Assembly (NCBI RefSeq): GCF_003732665.1 | Contig: NZ_MOBP01000006.1 | Location: 186,001-250,000, forward strand | DNA length: 64,000 bases | Origin: Pseudomonas frederiksbergensis | GTDB lineage: Bacteria > Pseudomonadota > Gammaproteobacteria > Pseudomonadales > Pseudomonadaceae | Direction of reading: 5' to 3' | Part shown: piece after piece, positions 8,461 to 19,443 of the stretch | Layout: each line of letters opens with the position of its first letter | Numbering within the stretch: the stretch's first letter is position 1 | Made by a program: the position numbers and the translations under genes | Notes under the pieces: generated by a model | What the model saw: only the letters and a program-made list of their open reading frames with translations | Database searches by the model: none | Told to the model about the DNA's origin: nothing

Positions 8461-9954
8461 TTACATCAACCGCTTGCGTTCGCTCGAAGGCGCGATCCCC
8501 AGGGATTCGCGGTACTTGGCGACGGTGCGGCGAGCCACCTGAATGCCTTGTGCCTCCAGTAAACCAGCGATCTTGCTGTCACTCAACGGCTTTTTCTGAT
8601 TTTCCGCGGCAACCAGTTTTTTGATGATCGCGCGGATCGCTGTGGACGAGCATTCGCCGCCTTCAGAGGTGCTGACATGGCTGGAGAAAAAGTATTTCAG
8701 CTCATATATGCCCCGTGGGGTATGCATGAACTTCTGGGTGGTGACCCGTGAAATCGTCGATTCGTGCATGCCCACCGCTTCGGCGATGTCATGCAGGACC
8801 AGCGGTTTCATGGCTTCGTCGCCGTACTCCAGGAAGCCGCGCTGGTGCTCGACAATCTGTGTGGCCACTTTCATCAGGGTTTCGTTGCGGCTTTGCAGGC
8901 TCTTGATGAACCAGCGCGCTTCCTGCAACTGGTTGCGCATGAAGGTGTTGTCGGCGCTGGTGTCGGCACGGCGCACGAAACCGGCGTACTGGGCGTTGAC
9001 CCGCAGCCGTGGCACCGATTCCTGGTTCAGCTCCACCAGCCAGCGTTCGTTGTCCTTGCGCACGATCACGTCGGGCACGACGTATTCGGCTTCGCTGGAC
9101 TCGATCTGCGAGCCCGGACGCGGGTTCAGGCTCTGGACCAGTTCGATCACCTGGCGCAGTTCATCTTCCTTGAGCTTCATGCGGCGCATTAACTGGCTGT
9201 AGTCGCGGCTGCCGAGCAGGTCGATGTAGTCGGTGACCAGGCGCTTGGCCTCGGCCAGCCATGGGGTCTTGGCGGGCAGTTGGCGAAGTTGCAGCAACAG
9301 GCACTCGCCCAGGTTGCGGGCACCGATGCCGGCTGGTTCGAATTGCTGGATGCGGTGCAGGACGGCTTCGATTTCGTCCAGTTCGATGTCCAGTTCCGGA
9401 TCGAAGGCTTCGAGGATTTCCTCGAGGGTTTCGTCCAGGTAGCCCTGATTGTTGATGCAGTCGATCAGGGTCACGGCGATCAGGCGATCGGTGTCGGACA
9501 TCGGCGCCAGGTTCAGTTGCCACAGCAGGTGGCTTTGCAGGCTTTCGCCGGCGGATGTGCGGGTGGTGAAATCCCACTCGTCGTCATCGTTGCTCGGCAG
9601 GCTGCTGGCGCTGGTCTGGTAGACGTCTTCCCACGCGGTGTCGACAGGCAGTTCGTTGGGAATGCGCTCGTTCCAGTCACCTTCCTCGAGGTTGTCCACC
9701 GTCGGGGCGGTTTCCTGGTAGGAGGGTTCCGAAACATCGGCGTTGGGTTGCTGTTCGGCTTTGTCGGCCAAGGGGTCGGCGTTATCGAAGTCGTCGCCTT
9801 CTTCCTGGCGTTCGAGCATCGGATTGGACTCCAGGGCCTCCTGGATTTCCTGTTGCAGGTCCAGGGTCGACAATTGGAGCAGGCGGATGGCCTGTTGCAG
9901 CTGAGGTGTCATCGTCAGCTGCTGGCCCATTCTCAAGACTAGCGATGGTTTCAT
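8461..9954 (-). CDS. rpoN: RNA polymerase sigma-54 factor RpoN
   Basis: Encodes 497 residues, the normal Pseudomonas length. Region I is the Gln/Leu-rich N-terminus ([21 protein letters not shown]), which contacts enhancer-binding activators. Region II is acidic (about residues 50-130). The C-terminal end carries the RpoN box [10 protein letters not shown], which recognises the -24 promoter element. It controls nitrogen assimilation, flagella and other activator-dependent genes. It is flanked by lptB upstream and hpf downstream, as in other pseudomonads. Confidence 0.97.
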   Translation of the reverse strand: MKPSLVLRMGQQLTMTPQLQQAIRLLQLSTLDLQQEIQEALESNPMLERQEEGDDFDNADPLADKAEQQPNADVSEPSYQETAPTVDNLEEGDWNERIPNELPVDTAWEDVYQTSASSLPSNDDDEWDFTTRTSAGESLQSHLLWQLNLAPMSDTDRLIAVTLIDCINNQGYLDETLEEILEAFDPELDIELDEIEAVLHRIQQFEPAGIGARNLGECLLLQLRQLPAKTPWLAEAKRLVTDYIDLLGSRDYSQLMRRMKLKEDELRQVIELVQSLNPRPGSQIESSEAEYVVPDVIVRKDNERWLVELNQESVPRLRVNAQYAGFVRRADTSADNTFMRNQLQEARWFIKSLQSRNETLMKVATQIVEHQRGFLEYGDEAMKPLVLHDIAEAVGMHESTISRVTTQKFMHTPRGIYELKYFFSSHVSTSEGGECSSTAIRAIIKKLVAAENQKKPLSDSKIAGLLEAQGIQVARRTVAKYRESLGIAPSSERKRLM

Positions 9955-10138
9955 GGCAGGGGCTTAACACCTTATTCGCCGGCGCGCATGCGCCATCCAC
10001 TACAGGGCGCCGGAGCGCCAAACTTAAGCAAATTATATGCCCGAAACCGCGGCGTTTGCCTAGAGCGCTGTAACAATAAAAACCTATTGATTTTTTATCG
10101 AGACAAGCGCTCGGACCACCAGCCAGACACATCAGCGC

Positions 10139-10864
10139 TTAAAGGCGGAACTCATGACCCAGATACACTTCCTTGACCAGCTCGTTGGCCAGGATGGTGG
10201 CAGAGTCACCTTCGGCGATCAGTTGGCCATCGTTGACGATGTAGGCGGTTTCGCAGATATCCAGGGTTTCACGGACGTTGTGGTCAGTGATCAGCACGCC
10301 AATGCCCTTGGCCTTGAGGTGATGGATGATCTGCTTGATGTCGCCGACCGAAATCGGGTCCACGCCGGCGAACGGTTCGTCGAGCAGGATGAATTTCGGG
10401 TTGGTGGCCAATGCGCGGGCAATTTCCACCCGGCGGCGTTCACCACCGGACAGGCTCATGCCGAGGTTGTCGCGGATGTGGCTGATGTGGAATTCCTGCA
10501 ACAGGCTTTCCAGTTCCTTGCGACGGCCGGCCTTGTCGAGTTCCTTGCGGGTCTCGAGGATGGCCATGATGTTGTCGGCAACGGACAATTTGCGGAAGAT
10601 CGACGCTTCTTGCGGAAGATAGCCGATACCGGCCTTGGCACGACCGTGCATCGGCTGGTGGCTGACATCCAGGTCGTCGATCAGTACGCGACCCTGATCG
10701 GCCTGCACCAGGCCGACGATCATGTAGAAACAGGTGGTCTTGCCGGCGCCGTTCGGGCCCAGCAGGCCGACGATCTGACCGCTGTCGATCGACAGGCTGA
10801 CGTCACGCACGACCTGGCGGCTCTTGTAGCTCTTGGCCAGATGCTGAGCTTTCAGAGTTGCCAT
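10139..10864 (-). CDS. lptB: LPS export ABC transporter ATPase LptB
   Basis: Encodes 241 residues with Walker [10 protein letters not shown], signature [15 protein letters not shown] and Walker [14 protein letters not shown]. LptB powers the LptB2FG complex, which extracts LPS from the inner membrane and pushes it along the LptC-LptA bridge. Its ATG overlaps the lptA stop by one base, so the two are translationally coupled. About 184 nt separate it from rpoN. Confidence 0.96.
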   Translation of the reverse strand: MATLKAQHLAKSYKSRQVVRDVSLSIDSGQIVGLLGPNGAGKTTCFYMIVGLVQADQGRVLIDDLDVSHQPMHGRAKAGIGYLPQEASIFRKLSVADNIMAILETRKELDKAGRRKELESLLQEFHISHIRDNLGMSLSGGERRRVEIARALATNPKFILLDEPFAGVDPISVGDIKQIIHHLKAKGIGVLITDHNVRETLDICETAYIVNDGQLIAEGDSATILANELVKEVYLGHEFRL

Positions 10865-11436
10865 TACTTGGCCTTTTTCGGGTCGGTGTTCGGAGTCGTC
10901 GGCGCGGCGGCTTTCGGCTTCGGCTGGATCACCATGTCGATGCGCGGACGCGCCTCGGTGACCTTGCTGCCCGTGGCACGGCCGGCGCTCGCCAGCTTCT
11001 TGACCGTGTCATAGACGATTTTCTCGCCCTGGGTGGTGTTGTTGTCCTTGTCGACAACTTTGGCCTTGTCGATCAGCACGACGCGGTTTTGCGCGGCGTG
11101 GTACTGGATCGTCACGCCCCAACCCTGGACAGGCTTGGTGTCACCAGCGGTCTGCAGTTGCTCGAAGTAGGCCAGGTTGCCCACCGAGGTCACCACGTCG
11201 ATGTCGCCGGTCGGGGTGCGGGTGATCGTCACGGTGTTACCGGTGACCTTCATCGAACCCTGGGTAATGATCACGTCACCTTTATAGGTGGCAACGCCAT
11301 TCTTGTCGTCCAGTTGGGCATCGTCGGCCTGAATGCGGATAGGCTGCTCTTGATCGTTCGGCAGAGCCCAGGCGCTCACGCTTCCCAGTGCTGCGCCCAG
11401 ACTGAGCAAAATAGGGAGAGTTTTAACGAGCCTCAT
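10864..11436 (-). CDS. lptA: LPS periplasmic bridge protein LptA
   Basis: Encodes 190 residues with a Sec signal peptide (about residues 1-24, cleavage after SAWA). The OstA/LptA beta-jellyroll follows ([25 protein letters not shown]). LptA oligomers shuttle LPS across the periplasm between LptC and LptD. The C-terminus is Lys/Pro/Ala-rich and probably disordered. Its start overlaps the 3' end of lptC by 14 nt. Confidence 0.94.
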   Translation of the reverse strand: MRLVKTLPILLSLGAALGSVSAWALPNDQEQPIRIQADDAQLDDKNGVATYKGDVIITQGSMKVTGNTVTITRTPTGDIDVVTSVGNLAYFEQLQTAGDTKPVQGWGVTIQYHAAQNRVVLIDKAKVVDKDNNTTQGEKIVYDTVKKLASAGRATGSKVTEARPRIDMVIQPKPKAAAPTTPNTDPKKAK

Positions 11437-12001
11437 ACTGTCCTCTTACGTTCGATAGCAGGTGTATCCTGCTTTCTTTCAAATACGCTTTCATTCCGTT
11501 GCCAGTCGACACACCACCAGCGCCGTCGATTCTAACGGGTTGATCGGTCTGCGCATATTGCTGCTGCGGGAACACGGTCATCCGGGTACTGGTAACGATC
11601 AAATCCCGGTTCTTTTCATCGGTGCGCGCAATGCGCACCGAGTCGATCAGTTCTACTTGAGTGCCGTCCGCGTTCACTTCACCGCGCAAACTGGTGACGT
11701 GCCACGGGAACTCGGTGCCGCGGTACATGTTCAGGTCCGGATTGGTCAGCAACGATACGTCGCTTGCCTTCAGGTGCTCGACCTTGTCGGAGGTCAGGTC
11801 GTACTGCAAGCCGCCATCGGGCAGGTACTGCACGCTGTGGGCGTTGATGGCGTAATAGTCGATCGCGCTTTCGTCGACTTTGGCCACTGGCTTGTCGAGG
11901 AAGCGTTCCGGGCTGATGTTCCAGTAGCCGACCGCCGCGAATATTGCAGCGATGCAACCGAACAGCATGAATCTGCGAAACTTTTTGCTCAGAATAAACA
12001 T
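11423..12001 (-). CDS. lptC: LPS export protein LptC
   Basis: Encodes 192 residues from the ATG at 12001 (MFILSKKFRRFMLFG). A single N-terminal transmembrane anchor (about residues 12-28) precedes a periplasmic LptC beta-jellyroll (YDLTSDKVEHLKASDVSLLTNP). It receives LPS from LptB2FG and hands it to LptA. An in-frame start at 12034 would overlap kdsC; the chosen start sits 7 nt after the kdsC stop. Confidence 0.9.
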   Translation of the reverse strand: MFILSKKFRRFMLFGCIAAIFAAVGYWNISPERFLDKPVAKVDESAIDYYAINAHSVQYLPDGGLQYDLTSDKVEHLKASDVSLLTNPDLNMYRGTEFPWHVTSLRGEVNADGTQVELIDSVRIARTDEKNRDLIVTSTRMTVFPQQQYAQTDQPVRIDGAGGVSTGNGMKAYLKESRIHLLSNVRGQYEAR

Positions 12002-12008
12002 AAATGGC

Positions 12009-12533
12009 TCACAAGTACGCGGCGTTGGCCGCATCTAGGCGGCCCTGGGCGCGCAGGATCAGTTCGCAGAATTCGCGGGCGGCACCTTCGCCGCCACGGG
12101 CCTGGGTGACGCCGTGGGCGTGTTCGCGCACGAAACTGGCGGCATTGGCCACCGCCATGCCCAGGCCGACGCGGCGAATCACCGGCAGGTCGGGCAGGTC
12201 GTCGCCGAGGTAGGCGACCTGTTCATAGCTTAGGTTGAGTTGTGCAAGAAGCTCGTCAAGCACCACCAGTTTGTCTTCGCGCCCTTGATACAGGTGAGGA
12301 ATGCCGAGGTTCTTCGCTCGACGTTCGACCACCGGGGTCTTGCGGCCGCTGATGATAGCGGTCTGCACGCCGGCTGCCATCAACATCTTGATGCCTTGGC
12401 CGTCGAGCGTGCTGAATGTCTTGAATTCGCTGCCGTCTTCGAGGAAGTACAGGCGCCCGTCGGTGAGGACGCCGTCGACGTCGAAAACCGCCAGTTTGAC
12501 GTTCCGGCCACGCTGCAGCAGGTCGTTGCTCAT
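12009..12533 (-). CDS. kdsC: 3-deoxy-manno-octulosonate-8-phosphate phosphatase KdsC
   Basis: Encodes 174 residues, a C0-type HAD phosphatase without a cap domain. Motif I is FDVDGVLTDGRLYF, motif II is AIISGRK, and motif IV is LGDDLPDLPV. It removes phosphate from Kdo-8-phosphate in the pathway to the inner-core LPS sugar Kdo. The ATG at 12533 overlaps the kdsD stop as ATGA, with GGAG upstream; a GTG one codon earlier is less likely. Confidence 0.95.
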   Translation of the reverse strand: MSNDLLQRGRNVKLAVFDVDGVLTDGRLYFLEDGSEFKTFSTLDGQGIKMLMAAGVQTAIISGRKTPVVERRAKNLGIPHLYQGREDKLVVLDELLAQLNLSYEQVAYLGDDLPDLPVIRRVGLGMAVANAASFVREHAHGVTQARGGEGAAREFCELILRAQGRLDAANAAYL

Positions 12534-13507
12534 CACATTACTCCTGCACGCAGCAGGTCAGACAGGTTGAAGGCGCCAACCGGGCGGTCTTCCTTGTCGA
12601 CAACTACCAGTGCGTTGATTCGATGGTCTTCCATGATTTTCAAGGCTTCGGCTGCCAGCATATCGGGCCGGGCGGTCTTGCCATGAACGGTCATGACTTC
12701 GTCAATGGTGGTGTGGTGGATGTCGATGGTGCGGTCGAGGGTGCGGCGCAAATCGCCGTCGGTGAAAATCCCGGCCAGTTTGCCGTCGGCTTCCACGATC
12801 GCGGTCATGCCCAGGCCTTTGCGGGTCATTTCCATCAAGGCGTCCTTGAGCAGCGTGCCGCGTTTGACCTGGGGCAGTTCGGCGCCAGCGTGCATCACGG
12901 TTTCCACTTTCAGCAGCAGGCGTCGGCCCAGCGCGCCACCGGGGTGGGAAAAAGCGAAGTCTTCAGCGGTGAAGCCGCGAGCCTCAAGCAGCGCCACGGC
13001 CAGGGCGTCGCCCATGACCAGTGCGGCGGTGGTCGAAGAGGTCGGTGCCAGGTTCAGTGGGCACGCTTCGTGTTCAACGTGAACGTTGAGGTTGATCTCG
13101 GCCGCCTTGGCCAGCGGTGAATCGGGATTGCCGGTCATGCTGATCAACTGGATGCCCTGGCGCTTGATCAGCGGCAGCAGGGTGACGATTTCATTGGTGG
13201 AGCCGGAGTTCGACAGCGCCAGGATGATGTCGTCGCGGGTGATCATGCCCATGTCGCCGTGGCTGGCTTCAGCCGGGTGAACAAAAAAAGCCGTGGTGCC
13301 GGTGCTGGCCAGGGTGGCGGCAATCTTGTTGCCGATGTGCCCTGATTTGCCCATGCCGAGCACGACCACGCGACCTTTGCTGGCCAGAATCATCTCGCAA
13401 GCGCGTACGAAATCTGCGTCGATATGGGGCAACAAGCCTTTTACGGCTTCCAGTTCGAGGCGGATGGTGCGTTGTGCCGATTGAATCAGGTCGCTGGATT
13501 GGCTCAT
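12533..13507 (-). CDS. kdsD: D-arabinose-5-phosphate isomerase KdsD
   Basis: Encodes 324 residues. An N-terminal SIS sugar-isomerase domain (GMGKSGHIGNKIAATLASTGT, then SNSGSTNE) is followed by two CBS domains (about residues 205-324). It converts ribulose-5-phosphate to arabinose-5-phosphate, the first committed Kdo precursor. It is the first gene of the leftward run through ptsH. A near-perfect -10 box lies upstream. Confidence 0.95.
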   Translation of the reverse strand: MSQSSDLIQSAQRTIRLELEAVKGLLPHIDADFVRACEMILASKGRVVVLGMGKSGHIGNKIAATLASTGTTAFFVHPAEASHGDMGMITRDDIILALSNSGSTNEIVTLLPLIKRQGIQLISMTGNPDSPLAKAAEINLNVHVEHEACPLNLAPTSSTTAALVMGDALAVALLEARGFTAEDFAFSHPGGALGRRLLLKVETVMHAGAELPQVKRGTLLKDALMEMTRKGLGMTAIVEADGKLAGIFTDGDLRRTLDRTIDIHHTTIDEVMTVHGKTARPDMLAAEALKIMEDHRINALVVVDKEDRPVGAFNLSDLLRAGVM

Positions 13508-13540
13508 GTCAGAATCGTATAGCCCGATGAAAAGGCGGCG

Positions 13541-13546
13541 ATTATA
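13541..13546 (-). promoter_or_regulatory. Candidate -10 box for the kdsD-kdsC-lptCAB transcript
   Basis: On the minus strand this reads TATAAT exactly, about 34 nt upstream of the kdsD start. No good -35 hexamer is visible at 16-18 nt spacing, so the assignment is tentative. Confidence 0.4.
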
Positions 13547-13783
13547 GCGGTAATGATCGAAAGCCTCACCTTAGTTCGTCGTGCTTTGTCATTCCTTGTT
13601 ACCGAAACCGTCTAAACGGAAGCTTTTACCCTGTCATGTTGCTGAACATGGCCCGGCTTGGGCCTTGGGCGCTGAGCTGTTGCAGTGATATAGTTCGCCG
13701 CCAGTTCGGCCTGCCCGGGGAGGTATGTGCTTTCGTCAGAGAGCCAGGCGTCCGAGTGAGAGGCTGCATCGCAAGGAGTTTAG

Positions 13784-14593
13784 ATGAGTGCCGATAACGC
13801 CTACGCGGTCGAGCTGAAGGGACTGACCTTCAAGCGCGGTACGCGCAGCATTTTCAATAACATCGATATCCGCATCCCACGCGGCAAGGTCACCGGCATC
13901 ATGGGGCCTTCCGGGTGTGGCAAGACCACGCTGTTAAGGCTGATGGGTGCCCAGTTGCGGCCGTCCAGTGGCGAAGTCTGGGTCAACGGCCAGAATCTGC
14001 CCAAATTGTCACGCAGCGATCTGTTCGATGCGCGCAAGCACATGGGCGTGCTGTTCCAGAGCGGCGCGCTGTTTACCGATCTCGATGTGTTCGAGAACGT
14101 CGCCTTTCCGCTGCGCGTTCATACCGAGCTGCCGGAAGAAATGATCCGTGACATCGTCCTGCTCAAATTGCAGGCGGTCGGTTTGCGTGGCGCCATCGAC
14201 CTGATGCCGGACGAACTGTCCGGCGGCATGAAGCGTCGCGTCGCGCTGGCCCGGGCGATTGCCCTTGATCCGCAGATCCTCATGTATGACGAGCCCTTCG
14301 TGGGGCAGGACCCGATCGCCATGGGCGTGCTGGTGCGCCTGATCCGCCTGCTCAACGACGCCCTGGGCATCACCAGCATCGTGGTTTCCCACGATCTGGC
14401 CGAGACCGCGAGCATTGCCGATTACATTTATGTGGTGGGCGAAGGGCAAGTGTTGGGGCAGGGCACGCCTGAAGAGCTGATGAACTCGGACGAACCGCGT
14501 ATCCGTCAATTCATGACAGGCGAGCCTGATGGTCCGGTCGCCTATCAATTTCCAGCGACGGATTACCGCGCAGATCTTCTGGGGAAGCGCTGA
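13784..14593 (+). CDS. mlaF: Phospholipid ABC transporter ATPase MlaF
   Basis: Encodes 269 residues with Walker A GPSGCGKTTLLR, signature LSGGMKRRVALARAI and Walker B ILMYDEPFVGQDP. MlaF drives the inner-membrane MlaFEDB complex, which moves phospholipids between inner and outer membrane and maintains outer-membrane lipid asymmetry. AAGGAG precedes the ATG. It is the first gene of mlaFEDCB, divergent from kdsD, and its stop overlaps mlaE. Confidence 0.96.
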   Translation: MSADNAYAVELKGLTFKRGTRSIFNNIDIRIPRGKVTGIMGPSGCGKTTLLRLMGAQLRPSSGEVWVNGQNLPKLSRSDLFDARKHMGVLFQSGALFTDLDVFENVAFPLRVHTELPEEMIRDIVLLKLQAVGLRGAIDLMPDELSGGMKRRVALARAIALDPQILMYDEPFVGQDPIAMGVLVRLIRLLNDALGITSIVVSHDLAETASIADYIYVVGEGQVLGQGTPEELMNSDEPRIRQFMTGEPDGPVAYQFPATDYRADLLGKR

Positions 14594-15390
14594 TGCGCAA
14601 GATTTCACTAATAGAAAGAGTGCGCCGGTTCGGCCAGGCGGCAATCGATGCCGTCGGGGTGTTCGGGCGTGCGGCGATTTTCCTGTTCCACGCGTTGTTG
14701 GGTCGTGGCGGTATTGGCGGCGGTTTCGGCCTGCTGATCAAGCAACTGCATTCGATCGGCGTGATGTCCCTGGTGATCATCGTGGTCTCCGGGGTGTTCA
14801 TCGGCATGGTGTTGGCGCTGCAAGGCTTCAATATCCTGTCCAGCTACGGTTCGGAGCAGGCCGTCGGGCAGATGGTGGCCCTGACGTTGCTGCGTGAACT
14901 GGGGCCGGTGGTGACCGCATTGCTGTTCGCCGGGCGCGCAGGTTCGGCCCTCACTGCAGAAATCGGCAACATGAAGTCCACCGAGCAGTTGTCCAGTCTG
15001 GAAATGATTGGCGTCGACCCGCTCAAGTACATCGTTGCCCCGCGTCTGTGGGCCGGTTTCATTTCCCTGCCGGTGCTGGCAATGATTTTCAGCGTCGTCG
15101 GGATCTGGGGTGGTTCGTGGGTTGCAGTCGACTGGTTGGGTGTCTATGACGGCTCCTACTGGGCGAACATGCAAAACAGCGTGACGTTCAATGGCGATGT
15201 GCTCAACGGCATCATCAAAAGTATCGTTTTCGGGTTCGTCGTGACCTGGATTGCCGTATTCCAAGGCTATGACTGCGAGCCCACTTCCGAGGGGATCAGT
15301 CGTGCCACAACCAAGACCGTGGTGTATGCCTCTTTGGCAGTGCTCGGCCTGGACTTTATTCTGACTGCCTTGATGTTTGGAGATTTCTGA
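14593..15390 (+). CDS. mlaE: Phospholipid ABC transporter permease MlaE
   Basis: Encodes 265 residues with about five to six hydrophobic segments of the MlaE/YrbE permease fold. Conserved pieces include ALTAEIGNMKSTEQLSSLEM and LGPVVTALLFAGRAGSA. It forms the membrane dimer of the MlaFEDB lipid transporter. Its start overlaps the mlaF stop (TGATG), and its stop overlaps mlaD. Confidence 0.96.
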   Translation: MRKISLIERVRRFGQAAIDAVGVFGRAAIFLFHALLGRGGIGGGFGLLIKQLHSIGVMSLVIIVVSGVFIGMVLALQGFNILSSYGSEQAVGQMVALTLLRELGPVVTALLFAGRAGSALTAEIGNMKSTEQLSSLEMIGVDPLKYIVAPRLWAGFISLPVLAMIFSVVGIWGGSWVAVDWLGVYDGSYWANMQNSVTFNGDVLNGIIKSIVFGFVVTWIAVFQGYDCEPTSEGISRATTKTVVYASLAVLGLDFILTALMFGDF

Positions 15391-15857
15391 TGCAAAACCG
15401 CACCCTGGAAATCGGTGTCGGCCTTTTCTTGCTGGCTGGCATCCTGGCTTTGCTACTGCTTGCATTGCGGGTCAGTGGCCTGTCCCCGACGGCAAACACC
15501 GAAACTTATAAACTTTATGCTTATTTCGACAATATCGCCGGTTTGACGGTCAGAGCTAAAGTGACCATGGCCGGTGTAACCATCGGCAAGGTCACGGCGA
15601 TCGATCTGGACCGCGACAGTTTCACCGGCCGGGTGACCATGCAACTGGAAAAGCGCGTAGATAATCTGCCGACTGACTCCACTGCATCTATCCTGACGGC
15701 GGGCCTGTTGGGCGAAAAATACATCGGTATCAGCGTGGGCGGGGAACAAGCCTTGCTCAAGGATGGCGGGACCATCCATGACACCCAGTCGTCGCTGGTG
15801 CTCGAGGACCTGATCGGTAAATTCCTGCTCAATACCGTTAGCAAAGACGCCAAATGA
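15390..15857 (+). CDS. mlaD: MCE-domain lipid-binding protein MlaD
   Basis: Encodes 155 residues: one N-terminal transmembrane helix (about residues 7-27), then a single MCE domain (YKLYAYFDNIAGLTVRAKVTMAGV through SILTAGLLGEKYIGI). MlaD hexamers form the periplasmic lipid channel on top of MlaE. The ATG overlaps the mlaE stop (TGATG). Confidence 0.95.
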   Translation: MQNRTLEIGVGLFLLAGILALLLLALRVSGLSPTANTETYKLYAYFDNIAGLTVRAKVTMAGVTIGKVTAIDLDRDSFTGRVTMQLEKRVDNLPTDSTASILTAGLLGEKYIGISVGGEQALLKDGGTIHDTQSSLVLEDLIGKFLLNTVSKDAK

Positions 15858-15868
15858 GGAGCTTTTGA

Positions 15869-16525
15869 ATGATCTCTACCTTGCGACGTGGCCTGTTGGT
15901 ATTACTCGCGGCCCTGCCGTTGATGGCTAACGCCGTGGCGGCGCAGTCGGCGCACGATCTGGTCCAGGACACCACGACCCGGATGCTCGCCGACCTGTCG
16001 GCCAATAAAGAGAAGTACAAGACGGATCCACAGGACTTCTACACGGCGCTGAACACCATTGTCGGCCCTGTGGTGGATGCCGAAGGCATTTCCAAAAGCA
16101 TCATGACGGTCAAGTACTCGCGCAAAGCCACGCCTGCGCAGATGCAGACCTTCCAGGAAAACTTCAAGAAAGGCTTGTTCCAGTTTTACGGCAACGCCTT
16201 GCTTGAGTACAACAATCAGGGCATCACTGTTGAGCCAGCCAAGGATGAGTCGGGCGAGCGCACCAGCGTTGGCATGACCGTCAAGGGCACCAACGGCGCG
16301 GTTTATCCGGTGCAATACACACTGGAAAAGATCAACGGCGAGTGGAAACTGCGCAACGTGATCATCAATGGCATCAACATTGGCAAGCTGTTCCGCGATC
16401 AGTTTGCTGACGCGATGCAGCGCAATGGCAACGACCTGGACAAGACCATCAACAATTGGGCCGGGGAAGTTGCTAAAGCCAAGGAAGCCACTGAGAAACA
16501 ACCTGCCCAGAAGCAAGCCCAATGA
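15869..16525 (+). CDS. mlaC: Periplasmic phospholipid-binding protein MlaC
   Basis: Encodes 218 residues with a Sec signal peptide (about residues 1-26, ending NAVAA). The Tol-Tol-type MlaC domain follows (DLVQDTTTRMLADLSANKEKY). It ferries phospholipid between the outer-membrane MlaA complex and MlaFEDB. The C-terminus is Lys/Glu/Gln-rich. GAGGAG lies upstream of the ATG; the stop overlaps mlaB by 4 nt. Confidence 0.94.
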   Translation: MISTLRRGLLVLLAALPLMANAVAAQSAHDLVQDTTTRMLADLSANKEKYKTDPQDFYTALNTIVGPVVDAEGISKSIMTVKYSRKATPAQMQTFQENFKKGLFQFYGNALLEYNNQGITVEPAKDESGERTSVGMTVKGTNGAVYPVQYTLEKINGEWKLRNVIINGINIGKLFRDQFADAMQRNGNDLDKTINNWAGEVAKAKEATEKQPAQKQAQ

Positions 16526-16827
16526 GTGAGTCGGCCGTTCGCATGAGCGAAACCGGCGAGTTGCTGCTCAGTGGCACGCTGGACTACCGCACCGGCCCTG
16601 ACTTGCGCAAGCACGGTCAGGCGCTGATAAAGGCCAGTAAAGCCACCGCTGTGGTGGTTGATTGTTCGGCGGTGGTGAAGTCCAGCAGTGTCGGCTTGTC
16701 GCTGCTGCTGTGCTTCATGCGTGATGCAGAGGCGGCCGGTAAAGCCGTCAGCATCCGTGCAATGCCCGAAGACATGCGCGAAATCGCTCAGGTCAGCGAA
16801 TTGACCGAGCTGTTGGCGCACCCCTAA
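16522..16827 (+). CDS. mlaB: STAS-domain protein MlaB
   Basis: Encodes 101 residues forming a STAS (anti-sigma-antagonist-like) domain. The conserved serine region is VDCSAVVKSSSVGLSLLLCF. MlaB binds MlaF and is needed for assembly and activity of the transporter. It is the last gene of the mla operon and is followed by an intrinsic terminator. Confidence 0.9.
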   Translation: MSESAVRMSETGELLLSGTLDYRTGPDLRKHGQALIKASKATAVVVDCSAVVKSSSVGLSLLLCFMRDAEAAGKAVSIRAMPEDMREIAQVSELTELLAHP

Positions 16828-16842
16828 ACGGCATCTATAAAG

Positions 16843-16896
16843 AAGCCCCCCGTCAGAGTCCTGTGAATGCGGGGTTCGCAGGCGCGGGGCTTTTTT
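16843..16896 (+). terminator. Intrinsic terminator after mlaB
   Basis: AAGCCCCCCG pairs with CGCGGGGCTT, followed by TTTTTTG. The loop is about 30 nt and may hold a smaller stem. It lies between mlaB and ibaG, so ibaG-murA probably uses its own promoter or read-through. Confidence 0.75.
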
Positions 16897-16942
16897 GTAT
16901 GATGTCCGACCCGCGCGCACAGGGCGCCGATTGAGGTTGAGC

Positions 16943-18470
<1,528 letters not shown>

Positions 18471-18484
18471 TTCCGGCTGCAATT

Positions 18485-18574
18485 GTGGCGAGGGAGCTTG
18501 CTCCCGTTGGACTGCGCAGCAGTCCCGCTGCTGGGGCAGCTTCGCGACCCAGCGGGAGCAAGCTCCCTCGCCAC
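18485..18574. repeat. REP-like palindrome (GTGGCGAGGGAGC type)
   Basis: Arms GTGGCGAGGGAGCTTGCTCC and its complement, ending AAGCTCCCTCGCCAC, enclose a structured centre. It belongs to a third palindrome family in this window, between murA and hisG. Confidence 0.8.
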
Positions 18575-18681
18575 AGTTTGCTGTTAATTGATTTGCTTCA
18601 TCGAGGCTGTAATGGCCTCGATGTGTGTCCGGCGCCGTTTGCGACCGGGCATGAGTACCTTGATAAGGACTGACGTTTCCC

Positions 18682-19317
18682 ATGTTGACCATCGCACTGT
18701 CCAAGGGCCGCATCCTTGACGACACCCTGCCGCTTCTGGCTGAAGCGGGCATCGTGCCGACCGAGAATCCGGACAAGAGCCGCAAGCTGATCATCCCCAC
18801 GACCCAGCCTGACGTACGTCTGCTGATCGTGCGCGCCACCGACGTGCCGACCTATGTCGAGCATGGTGCCGCGGACCTGGGCGTCGCTGGTAAAGATGTG
18901 CTGATGGAATACGGCGGCCAGGGCCTTTACGAGCCACTGGATCTGCGAATTGCCCTGTGCAAGTTGATGACCGCCGGCAAGGTCGGCGCCATCGAACCCA
19001 AGGGTCGTCTGCGCGTCGCCACCAAGTTCGTCAACGTTGCCAAGCGTTACTACGCCGAGCAGGGCCGTCAGGTCGACATCATCAAGCTTTACGGCTCGAT
19101 GGAACTGGCGCCGCTGATCGGTCTGGCGGACAAGATCATCGACGTGGTCGACACCGGCAACACGCTGCGGGCCAATGGTCTGGAGCCACAGGAATTCATC
19201 GCTGACATCAGCTCCCGGCTGATCGTCAACAAAGCTTCGATGAAAATGCAGCACGCCCGTATCCAGGCGTTGATCGACACCCTGCGCAAGGCAGTGGAGT
19301 CTCGACACCGCGGCTGA
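18682..19317 (+). CDS. hisG: ATP phosphoribosyltransferase, short form HisG
   Basis: Encodes 211 residues ([24 protein letters not shown]). It catalyses the first step of histidine synthesis, joining ATP and PRPP. This is the short form without the C-terminal regulatory domain, so it should need HisZ, which is encoded outside this window. A terminator-like hairpin separates it from hisD. Confidence 0.96.
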   Translation: MLTIALSKGRILDDTLPLLAEAGIVPTENPDKSRKLIIPTTQPDVRLLIVRATDVPTYVEHGAADLGVAGKDVLMEYGGQGLYEPLDLRIALCKLMTAGKVGAIEPKGRLRVATKFVNVAKRYYAEQGRQVDIIKLYGSMELAPLIGLADKIIDVVDTGNTLRANGLEPQEFIADISSRLIVNKASMKMQHARIQALIDTLRKAVESRHRG

Positions 19318-19370
19318 TTCACCTGCGCGACGTTAAGTCGCGCCCGTCTATCCGCCTCATAGCCAGAATT

Positions 19371-19420
19371 CTCAGGTGCCCAAGCGGAAACGACTGCTAA
19401 GTTAGGGCGCCTGAGTTTTT
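19371..19420 (+). terminator. Terminator-like hairpin between hisG and hisD
   Basis: CTCAGGTGCCC (19371-19381) pairs with GGGCGCCTGAG (19405-19415) with one G-T wobble, followed by TTTTT. It lies inside what is usually treated as a hisG-hisD-hisC operon, 24 nt upstream of the hisD ATG. Confidence 0.7.
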
Positions 19421-19443
19421 GCCATTCCTATGAGGCTCTCGCT

